A stretch of DNA of 64,000 nt, from NCBI RefSeq assembly GCF_001882345.1, contig NZ_MINL01000001.1, positions 1,071,008 through 1,135,007 on the forward strand, written 5' to 3'. The notes beneath the pieces were generated by a model. The model searched no databases, was not told where the DNA came from, and saw nothing but the letters and a program-made list of their open reading frames with translations. Position numbers and translations under genes: made by a program. The DNA is from Halomonas sp. QHL1. Its GTDB lineage: Bacteria > Pseudomonadota > Gammaproteobacteria > Pseudomonadales > Halomonadaceae. Numbering within the stretch: the first letter of the stretch is position 1; each line of letters begins with the position of its first letter. Positions 58,601-64,000 of this stretch are shown here, piece after piece.

Positions 58601-59687
58601 TAGCTCCTATATTATTTATTATTTGAAAGCGCTGGGTTATCGATTCAATGGCGTGCGGCAGTCTGGGTCAAATTTCGGAGTTCAACAACGCCATGATGTA
58701 CCATTTCTCTGCGAATTTGGACTCGGCACTATGGTTTCAGACAATCTTATTATGGCAAATGCGGAGTTTTCCAATGCATCCTTTCGTCTTGGGCGAGTCC
58801 GCTTCGGGGAGGATAATTACCTTGGAAACGAAATAATCTATCCTAGCCGCGGAAAGACCGGAGATAACGTGCTTTTTGGCACTATGGCGATGGTGCCTAT
58901 TGATGGAGAGCCTCGTGAAAATACCGGATTGCTGGGCTCGCCAGTTTTTGAGATTCCCCGCAAGGTAGTACGGGACACAAAATTCGATTACTACAAAGAG
59001 CCGAATATATTAGCTGCTCGATTGAGATTAAAGAATCGCTCAAATCTGGTCACGATAGGTTTGTTTTTGGCCGCCCGCCTAGGGCTGCTTGTACTGCTGG
59101 TAATCATCGGACATGCTTTAATTTTTGGATTGGGACTTAGCAGCACATTTGGACTTGCCGTTACCAGCCTATTATTGTCGCTTGTCTCTATCGGATATGT
59201 GGTGCTGATCGAGCGTCTCTCCTACGGTTTTGGTGACCATGAGCCCCAGTACTGTTCAATTTATGATGACTACTTCTGGTGGCACGAAAAGTTCTGGAAG
59301 CTTGTCGTCTCCACTCACCTTTCCTTGCTAAATGGCACCCCATTCAAGGGGCTAGTGTGGAGAGCACTCAATGTCCGTGTTGGTCGCAAGCTCTACGATG
59401 AGGGATGTTCTATCACAGAGAAGAGCCTGGTAACGATCGGAGATAATTGTACACTGAATACGTCGACTACCATGCAGGCGCACTCCCTTGAGGAGGGGAC
59501 CTTCAAGTCGGATCATATCATCCTGGGTAGCGGCGTGACTCTCGGGGTCAAGGCCTTCGTTCATTATGGCACCGCGGTTGGCGATAACACACTGGTCGAG
59601 CCGCATAGCTTCTTGATGAAGGGGGAATGCACAAGCTTGGGGTCTCGGTGGTGTGGCAATCCGGCGTTCCTGAATTCCGTGCAATAG
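55638..59687 (+). CDS. Pls/PosA-family membrane NRPS (homopoly(amino acid) synthetase)
   Basis: The 1349-residue protein has the layout of epsilon-poly-L-lysine synthetase. The adenylation domain covers residues 40-520: YIIYTSGSTGKPKG near 185, AFDFSVEEIW, NAYGPTEAT near 322, GDLGRIDEAGQVEYHGR and SDKVDRNAL. A carrier domain follows with GDLGANSLLM, where Ser579 takes the phosphopantetheine arm. Then come three pairs of membrane helices (about 640-710, 870-945, 1135-1195), each followed by a soluble left-handed beta-helix domain of hexapeptide-like repeats, the tandem condensation-like units of Pls. There is no thioesterase or classical condensation domain. Family members join one amino acid into short chains by isopeptide bonds, outside the classical NRPS logic. 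Substrate here is unknown. A phosphopantetheinyl transferase gene is convergent, 25 bases away. Confidence 0.93.
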   Translation: MNNSNNTLEIDSIDLVDEFPTILTRSGDTRPRWMPGERLHHLFEVVAEQRPDEIAIETEQGNINFGSLEAEANRLACLLIDQGLEAGDVVALLFDRNIEAYIALLAVLKIEAVYVPLDPKLPADRLQYITRDAGVSIVLTVAKYVDLANVAQLPVLSLDTLVEERSRYSPARVEPRIPTNDLAYIIYTSGSTGKPKGVKIQHHSIVNFVRVAAETYGYRPGDRVYQGLTLAFDFSVEEIWVPLLAGATLVPSESGGSLMGEELHTFLAERKITALCCVPTLLATIDEELPDLPDLRLLIVSGEACPEEIVRRWHCDTRIILNAYGPTEATVTATVAVLRPSEPVTIGSPLPSYMIVILDPNGPAALRQGEVGEIGIAGIGLSPGYVGRDDLTGLAFIRDFLGLPDNPSGRIYRTGDLGRIDEAGQVEYHGRIDTQVKIRGYRIELTEIESVIMQCSGVVQAVVDTFEPRPGIKELVAYYTTNMHVTPEEVAHTLSQQLPTYMVPTYYECLESIVMLPSDKVDRNALPPPSGKRLIRGSADYVAPQGALESRLAEMLAELLNMESVSVTHDFFGDLGANSLLMARFSARIRRDFQTTGISMREIYQAPTIRQLAAILNSHTEPLAREHDRQVLYEASYFAYWGTGAYQVIVSFCYAWVFFIIFIQGFQWCLAGGVGFEMYRRAAAFSVGLLVFMSVFPIAAKWLLIGRWRSESFPIWGMTYARFWTVKTLVNTSPLAMIPGTPLYNAYLKALGARIDWSAVVLCSPPICTDLIHIGPQAVVGRGVKIMGYKAVDGRIVTGPVKVGARTYISDGAVLDINTQLEDDAELGHSSSLHDGQIARAGLSYHGTPAVVTSSRFRTLEPGHVSLIRRLGYSVAQLGTWSFGLGLVMIMIITYLYRPETARAPGQSPTLGLPVDTITALPTLVGYSVAVFAGSIALGLVWTLVTPRLAWLFLRENKEYRLFGLRHYMLQVMIQSSNSRFFNLLFGDSSYIIYYLKALGYRFNGVRQSGSNFGVQQRHDVPFLCEFGLGTMVSDNLIMANAEFSNASFRLGRVRFGEDNYLGNEIIYPSRGKTGDNVLFGTMAMVPIDGEPRENTGLLGSPVFEIPRKVVRDTKFDYYKEPNILAARLRLKNRSNLVTIGLFLAARLGLLVLLVIIGHALIFGLGLSSTFGLAVTSLLLSLVSIGYVVLIERLSYGFGDHEPQYCSIYDDYFWWHEKFWKLVVSTHLSLLNGTPFKGLVWRALNVRVGRKLYDEGCSITEKSLVTIGDNCTLNTSTTMQAHSLEEGTFKSDHIILGSGVTLGVKAFVHYGTAVGDNTLVEPHSFLMKGECTSLGSRWCGNPAFLNSVQ

Positions 59688-59712
59688 CTCACATGATCGG
59701 AGTGTCCACTAA

Positions 59713-60369
59713 CTAAAGCAGAAGCGGACCCTGCATAAGTGCCAGAGCGTAGCGGTGCTTACCGATGCAAAAGTGGCAGTGAAAGGCCGTCCCGCCGTCG
59801 GGGCGGTCGATCAGCCGACCAGGGGGTGATCGGGCATATGACGAAGTGTCCAGGCTGTCGGTGTCGCCGATCAGCCCAATGCCCTGCTCCTTGGCCAGAG
59901 CCTCTTTCAATGTCCATACCCTCAAGAACAAAGTGGGACAATCGTGGACGAGAGTGGTCTCGGGTTCCGAAAGCAGATATATAGGGAAATCATCATCGAA
60001 CTGGCCAGGGAGAGGTTCCAGATCGATGCCAACGAGCCGGTGCTGGGCGGTGGCGACGCCACAAATGGAGCCCGCGTATGCTATCGAAACATGAAAGCCC
60101 AGTTCTGGACCCAGCACCAAGGGCTTACCCTGAGTGCTCGAAGCCAGGATCCACTCTTCGGGGGGGATGCGATGTTGAACCTGCATACTGAGAAGGATGC
60201 GGAGTGCCCGGCGAGACACCTGGAATCCCCGATGGCCGGCCTTATAGCCGGAGTGTGCGGGTGGGTCGCCAGCTTTGCCCCTTGTGATACCCCGTCGTCC
60301 AGTCAACGAAGCAACACGAAGGTTCAACTGCTGGCTATAAAGTTCACGGAGGTTGAAGGTATGCTGCAT
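59713..60369 (-). CDS. 4'-phosphopantetheinyl transferase (Sfp type)
   Basis: The enzyme (218 aa) adds the phosphopantetheine arm to carrier proteins. Motifs: VGIDLEPLPGQ, with the Mg-binding Asp and Glu, and RVWTLKEALAKEQGIGL, the WTxKEAxxK signature; HVSIAYAGS matches the conserved SxSH region. GGAGGG six bases before the ATG at 60369 decides the start. It faces the NRPS gene with 25 bases between their stops, and the natural target is the NRPS carrier Ser579. Confidence 0.9.
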   Translation of the reverse strand: MQHTFNLRELYSQQLNLRVASLTGRRGITRGKAGDPPAHSGYKAGHRGFQVSRRALRILLSMQVQHRIPPEEWILASSTQGKPLVLGPELGFHVSIAYAGSICGVATAQHRLVGIDLEPLPGQFDDDFPIYLLSEPETTLVHDCPTLFLRVWTLKEALAKEQGIGLIGDTDSLDTSSYARSPPGRLIDRPDGGTAFHCHFCIGKHRYALALMQGPLLL

Positions 60370-60767
60370 CGTGAGCCCTCCACGTGACACTTCACTCTTG
60401 GATGTTTTTTCCTGTTTCTGAGTTGAAACTAGGCGTTGATAAATCGTGACCCATTGTTCCCCACTTATCCAGCTTCCTTTGAATCGCCCTGGATATTCTA
60501 GACACCCGTTAAACGGGCGCTGGGATGGTGCCCCCGCGAGGAAAACCAGAGCCCGTGGGATTACACCGCGAAGAGGTCAGCGAGCACGTGATGCCCTTAA
60601 TGCTTGCGATACACTGCCGCCTGCCAAAATAGTCATCGAGTTTACCGATGCCAGCCGCTGCCAATGAAACCTCAAGCCCCCCGTACTACTGTTCGACGTG
60701 TTCAAGACGCTAGTGCTGTTCAACGGCGATCACGTCGGGGATGCCACCTTCGTGCACGGCCATGCCT
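60370..60767. other. Decayed stretch between the PPTase and SnoaL-like genes
   Basis: This 398-base stretch holds no intact gene. At 60681-60790 on the plus strand one frame reads PVLLFDVFKTLVLFNGD, similar to the first motif of HAD-type phosphatases, but it lacks a start and runs into the antisense of the next gene, so at most it is a fragment. The remainder is unrecognised and probably rearranged DNA at the right side of the island. Confidence 0.4.
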
Positions 60768-61205
60768 TTAAAAGAGGCTTGGCGTTAAGTCCACCGCTGC
60801 GCTATAGCTACCGTCCATATAAAAAGGGACAGAAGAGTGATGACAAATGATTTTCCAGCTCTCATTCAATTTCTGAAGCGCCATCGTGCTACGAAACCAT
60901 ATATCTTGAGCTTCGCTGCTTTGAAACCCGCTTATCCGGTTTAGCGCGGAGAAGTGCGCCAAATGGCCATCAATGCGCAGTTCGATGTCCTTGGCATCGA
61001 TGCGAATAGGGCCATCCCATGTAGCCAGCCAAGCGACAAGTCGACTCCGATTCATGCCGTGACGACCCAGCGGTGGTGCTAAATCAAAGATACGCGCTTC
61101 TGGCGCATACACTTCCATTATGCTGTCAATGTCATGGTCTGCATGGGCCCTTGTCAATTTCGCTAACAGCTCCTCAATCGCTGCTTTATCCGCTAACGAT
61201 CCCAT
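60768..61205 (-). CDS. SnoaL-like (NTF2-fold) protein
   Basis: A 145-residue cytoplasmic protein of the SnoaL/ketosteroid-isomerase-like superfamily: helical start AAIEELLAKLTRAHADHDID, the EVYAPEARIFDLAPPLG strand-loop, and the ending WKIICHHSSVPFYMDG. Members bind small hydrophobic molecules or act as isomerases and hydrolases; this one has no assigned reaction. TAGGAG is well placed before the ATG. A palindrome 13-34 bases upstream looks like an operator. A deleted paralogue is at 52692-52747. Confidence 0.88.
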   Translation of the reverse strand: MGSLADKAAIEELLAKLTRAHADHDIDSIMEVYAPEARIFDLAPPLGRHGMNRSRLVAWLATWDGPIRIDAKDIELRIDGHLAHFSALNRISGFQSSEAQDIWFRSTMALQKLNESWKIICHHSSVPFYMDGSYSAAVDLTPSLF

Positions 61206-61217
61206 TTCGTTGCTCCT

Positions 61218-61239
61218 ATTAAGTGTGCGTTCACTTAAT
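61218..61239. promoter_or_regulatory. Palindromic operator candidate upstream of the SnoaL-like gene
   Basis: Arms ATTAAGTG and CACTTAAT are perfect 8-base inverted repeats around the 6-base spacer TGCGTT. The site lies immediately upstream of the ribosome binding site, where a bound repressor would block transcription. The same element with coordinated changes in both arms lies before the remnant copy. No regulator gene is adjacent. Confidence 0.7.
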
Positions 61240-61308
61240 GGTCGGGTGACGTTGGGCTAGATCGACAGCTTTTAGAAATATTTTATCGGCTTTCCCCTTC
61301 CAACTACG

Positions 61309-61821
61309 CTAGCGGCTTAACTGATTTAGACACGCTTGATAAACCGTAAAGTCTTCCGCGGAAAAACAACAGAAAGTCACGGATTCGACACCAGAGGTGT
61401 CTTCTAATACGGCATTGACCGTTGCAACGGCAATAGTGGCAGCCTTGCCAATAGGGTAACCGTAAACGCCAGTACTAATACTTGGAAAAGCCAACGAACG
61501 GGCTTTCACTGAAGCAGCCAAGGCCAGTGAGCGCCGATAGCATGAAGCCAGTAACGCCGCTTCACCCCGCTCCCCTCCTTGCCAAACCGGACCAACCGTA
61601 TGGATGACATAGCGAGCTGGCAAATTAAAGCCTTCAGTAATCTTGGCATCGCCAGTAGCACAGCCACCCAGCTGCCTGCATGCGGAAAGAAGCCCTGACC
61701 CGGCAGCGCGGTGGATCGCACCATCGACACCGCCGCCACCGAGTAATGAGGTGTTGGCAGCGTTAACTATTGCGTCAACGTTAAGACTAGTGATATCCGC
61801 TTGAATGGCATTGATATGCAT
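61309..61821 (-). CDS. Macro-domain protein (O-acetyl-ADP-ribose deacetylase type)
   Basis: A 170-residue stand-alone macrodomain. The ADP-ribose pocket is formed by [42 protein letters not shown] and [17 protein letters not shown], as in YmdB and MacroD types that remove acyl or ADP-ribose groups. A strong GGGAGG ribosome binding site precedes the ATG. It lies 33 bases from the end of the AraC/methyltransferase gene on the same strand and may share its transcript. Confidence 0.93.
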   Translation of the reverse strand: MHINAIQADITSLNVDAIVNAANTSLLGGGGVDGAIHRAAGSGLLSACRQLGGCATGDAKITEGFNLPARYVIHTVGPVWQGGERGEAALLASCYRRSLALAASVKARSLAFPSISTGVYGYPIGKAATIAVATVNAVLEDTSGVESVTFCCFSAEDFTVYQACLNQLSR

Positions 61822-61854
61822 AAAAGTAACCTCCCTGTTTTCAGGCCTGACAAC

Positions 61855-62712
61855 TTATAGACAGCGCTCAGCCACAGGGGTTTTAGCGCTTACCTGCGCC
61901 AGCTCCCAGGCTTGCACCATCTGTTTTTTCTCTAAGCCCCAGCGGTAGCCGCCGAGCGCGCCGCTTTGCTGGATTACCCGATGACAGGGAATCCATAGCG
62001 CGATGGGGTTAGCACCCACCGCATTGCCCACGGCACGGGACGATTTAGGTGTACCCAATGCCTGGGCAATATGGGAGTAGCTGGCTAGTTGCCCTTCAGG
62101 AATCGTCAGCAGCGCTCGCCAAACCGCTATTTGAAAGTTAGTGCCTGTGACATGCAGCGACAAAGCGGCAGCTCCCTCTTCAGATTGGGTAAATAGCGCT
62201 TCCACCGCGTAGCGGGTAGCCTCTGGGCTATGCCGAAAGGTGCTGCGCGGCCACTCTTTGGCAAGCCTTGCCAGTAACTCCTCCGAATTAGTCACATCGA
62301 CAAAGCCCATTCGGCAGATACCCCGCGGCGTTACCGCGACAAATATGCTCCCGAGGGGTGTTGCATGAACGCCGTAAGCGATCTCCACTCCTTCACCCTG
62401 GCGTTTATACTCGCCGGGGGTGACCGCCTCTAACTGCACGAAATGGTCGTAAAGCCGCGAGCCACCGCTAAGCCCCAGGGTATGGGCTATATCCAACAAA
62501 GAAGTGGACGAATGCATCAACTGCTTGCCGCGCTCTAAGGTGAGCGCCTGTAAAAAGCGTTTGGGGCTAACCCCCGCATAGCGGCAAAACAGCCGCTGGA
62601 AGTGAAAGGCACTCAAATGAACGTGAGCAGCCACCGTTTCCAAGTTGGGCTGTTCTGCCGCATGGGCCACCATATAGGCCATCGCTTTTTCGATACGCTC
62701 ATAATCGTTCAT
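61855..62712 (-). CDS. AraC-type HTH fused to methylated-DNA-protein cysteine methyltransferase
   Basis: The 285-residue protein has an AraC-family HTH (residues 1-105, VHLSAFHFQRLFCRYAGVSPKRFLQ) and a C-terminal alkylguanine-DNA alkyltransferase domain with the active-site motif IPCHRVIQ, in which Cys accepts the methyl group. It lacks the N-terminal zinc domain that senses methyl phosphotriesters in E. coli Ada, so it should act as a repair protein and regulator by another signal. Its neighbour is a macrodomain gene, also linked to damage and modification chemistry. Confidence 0.93.
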   Translation of the reverse strand: MNDYERIEKAMAYMVAHAAEQPNLETVAAHVHLSAFHFQRLFCRYAGVSPKRFLQALTLERGKQLMHSSTSLLDIAHTLGLSGGSRLYDHFVQLEAVTPGEYKRQGEGVEIAYGVHATPLGSIFVAVTPRGICRMGFVDVTNSEELLARLAKEWPRSTFRHSPEATRYAVEALFTQSEEGAAALSLHVTGTNFQIAVWRALLTIPEGQLASYSHIAQALGTPKSSRAVGNAVGANPIALWIPCHRVIQQSGALGGYRWGLEKKQMVQAWELAQVSAKTPVAERCL

Positions 62713-62932
62713 TTTAATATCTCTCTAGCCGTCATAAAGGGGCTGCTTACTTACCTATCAGCCTAAGCGTTCACGGGCTAGTTGCCGACCCGAATCTTGC
62801 GCACTGACGGGTGATCAGACACTCTGGTTTAATAAAGACACTAGTTTAAAAGAGACGCTATGTTTAACAGACATTTCCACTAATTTTCGCTAGGGTGATG
62901 CCCCGCCTCAATTGACGGTACACGATACGCCC

Positions 62933-63853
62933 ATGCAAGACTTGATCAATGATATTGCAACGTCCATGGCGAAAGCAGAAGAGCGTGGCAAGGTCGCAGA
63001 CTATATTCCCGAGCTCGGCCATGTTGACCCACGGCAGTTTGCCATTTCGCTCGCCACTGTGGATGGCAAAGTGTACTCGGCGGGTTGTGCTACCACCCCC
63101 TTCTCGATTCAGAGTATTTCGAAGGTGTTTACGCTGACCATTGCGCTTGGGCAGATGGGCGACTCACTTTGGACAAAAGTGGGCCGTGAGCCCTCGGGCG
63201 ACCCCTTCAACTCCATCGTTCAACTTGAGCACGAAAGCGGCAAACCGCGTAATCCGTTTATCAATGCAGGCGCCATTGCGGTGGTCGATGCGATTATGAT
63301 GGGCCATGAACCCAAAGAGACCCTGGGCGAGATTCTCAACTTTGTACGCTATGTCGCCAATGACGACAGCATCTGTTTTGACCACGCCGTCGCCGCTTCC
63401 GAAATGGCCCACCGCGACCGCAACGCTTCACTGGCGCACTTTATGAAGGCCTTTGGCCATCTACGCCACGATGTCGATAAGGTGCTAGGCACCTACTTTC
63501 ACCAGTGCGCTATCGCCATGAGCTGTGAACAGCTTGCCCATGCGGGGCTGTTTTTGGCCTCAGACGGTATCAACAAACCCAGCGGCATTCGCGTGGTAGC
63601 GCCCCAGCGGGCGCGCCGTATCAACTCGCTAATGATGATGTGCGGTCATTATGACGCCTCGGGGGAGTTCGCTTTTCGGGTTGGTCTGCCCGGCAAAAGT
63701 GGCGTGGGTGGCGGCATTCTGGCGATTGCTCCGGGACATGGCTCTATTGCGGTGTGGTCACCGGGGTTAGATCCCTACGGCAACAGCTTACTAGGCACCC
63801 AAGCACTCGAAATGTTTGTGCAGCGCACCGGTTGGTCAGTGTTTGGGCATTAA
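62933..63853 (+). CDS. glsA: Glutaminase (GlsA/GlsB family)
   Basis: The enzyme converts glutamine to glutamate and ammonia. It has a beta-lactamase-like fold with the catalytic Ser-x-x-Lys in [12 protein letters not shown] near residue 61, plus [30 protein letters not shown] and the [12 protein letters not shown] region. From ATG 62933 it is 306 aa, close to E. coli GlsB (308); a TTG start at 62912 is possible, and neither start has a strong ribosome binding site. In a halophile it could supply glutamate as a counter-ion, but it has no operon partner here. Confidence 0.94.
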   Translation: MQDLINDIATSMAKAEERGKVADYIPELGHVDPRQFAISLATVDGKVYSAGCATTPFSIQSISKVFTLTIALGQMGDSLWTKVGREPSGDPFNSIVQLEHESGKPRNPFINAGAIAVVDAIMMGHEPKETLGEILNFVRYVANDDSICFDHAVAASEMAHRDRNASLAHFMKAFGHLRHDVDKVLGTYFHQCAIAMSCEQLAHAGLFLASDGINKPSGIRVVAPQRARRINSLMMMCGHYDASGEFAFRVGLPGKSGVGGGILAIAPGHGSIAVWSPGLDPYGNSLLGTQALEMFVQRTGWSVFGH

Positions 63854-64000
63854 TGGAATGGCTTGTTGCGCTATTTTTTAAAATAGTCACAGGGCTTTAC
63901 TCTTACTCTGCTCCCACAACTGAAAAATAGTGATTAGCCGAGTCACTTTGCCTAGGCTGGACAATAGCGCAGCACAAGGCCAGTATGGGCCGCTTATACG
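63854..64000. other. Right end of the window without a gene
   Basis: The final 147 bases hold no recognisable gene or clear terminator. A gene could begin beyond the edge. Confidence 0.5.

Noticed and set aside
60681..60790. Possible HAD-family phosphatase start
   Set aside because: One motif-like stretch, no start codon, and it runs into the antisense strand of the SnoaL-like gene.

Overview
The window looks like a chromosomal segment of a halophilic gammaproteobacterium of the Halomonas/Vreelandella group. This rests on gene content and order: a Na+-translocating NADH:quinone reductase (nqr) operon beside a long glyceraldehyde-3-phosphate dehydrogenase and mfd, a Pseudomonas/Halomonas-type topA neighbourhood, the dacA-rodA wall cluster, and moderately high GC. 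There is no rRNA, tRNA or CRISPR array that I can recognise.

Layout. 1-7.7 kb: nqrB (cut by the window edge), nqrA, a GAPDH-family gene, and divergent mfd. 7.8-10.3 kb: a small envelope group in which an Lpp/OprI-type lipoprotein lies between two YkuD L,D-transpeptidases, the enzyme class that ties such lipoproteins to peptidoglycan. 10.4-16.9 kb: a helical unknown, a DUF6586-type gene coupled to topA, and a large DUF3141 protein with a PhaC-like nucleophile box. 17.2-18.2 kb: a LysR regulator broken by one extra T in a T6 run. 18.3-30.1 kb: lipA facing a long minus-strand cluster, proA-nadD-rsfS-rlmH-mrdA-rodA-mltB-rlpA-dacA-ybeD-lipB, which joins side-wall peptidoglycan synthesis and remodelling with lipoylation, NAD synthesis and ribosome silencing. 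30.3-33.6 kb: two tandem membrane proteins with degenerate GGDEF domains, then a DedA-PAP2 fusion. 33.6-37.5 kb: a LysE exporter, ubiX, mpl, an anchored glutaredoxin and an unknown periplasmic protein. 37.8-46.0 kb: a complete peptide ABC transporter followed by a LysR regulator and a prolidase, which together form an uptake-and-digestion unit. 46.1-52.6 kb: OmpW, a MoxR/VWA pair, cytochrome b561, a GNAT-like unknown, RidA and cobQ.

52.6-61.3 kb is an accessory island. It carries decayed IS5- and IS110-family transposases, an AlgE-like outer-membrane barrel, an AT-rich leader with a perfect 20-bp palindrome, a 1349-residue membrane-embedded NRPS of the Pls/PosA type (adenylation, carrier, six membrane helices, three beta-helix condensation-like domains) and a convergent Sfp-type phosphopantetheinyl transferase. 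An intact SnoaL-like gene lies at the right edge and an internally deleted relative at the left edge, both on the minus strand. The promoter palindromes of the two copies differ by matched changes in both arms. The best candidate for an undescribed system is this locus: a single-module synthetase for an isopeptide-type homopoly(amino acid), its activating enzyme, and possibly an outer-membrane export route.

61.3-63.9 kb returns to housekeeping genes: a macro-domain deacylase, an AraC/methylguanine-methyltransferase fusion, and a glutaminase.
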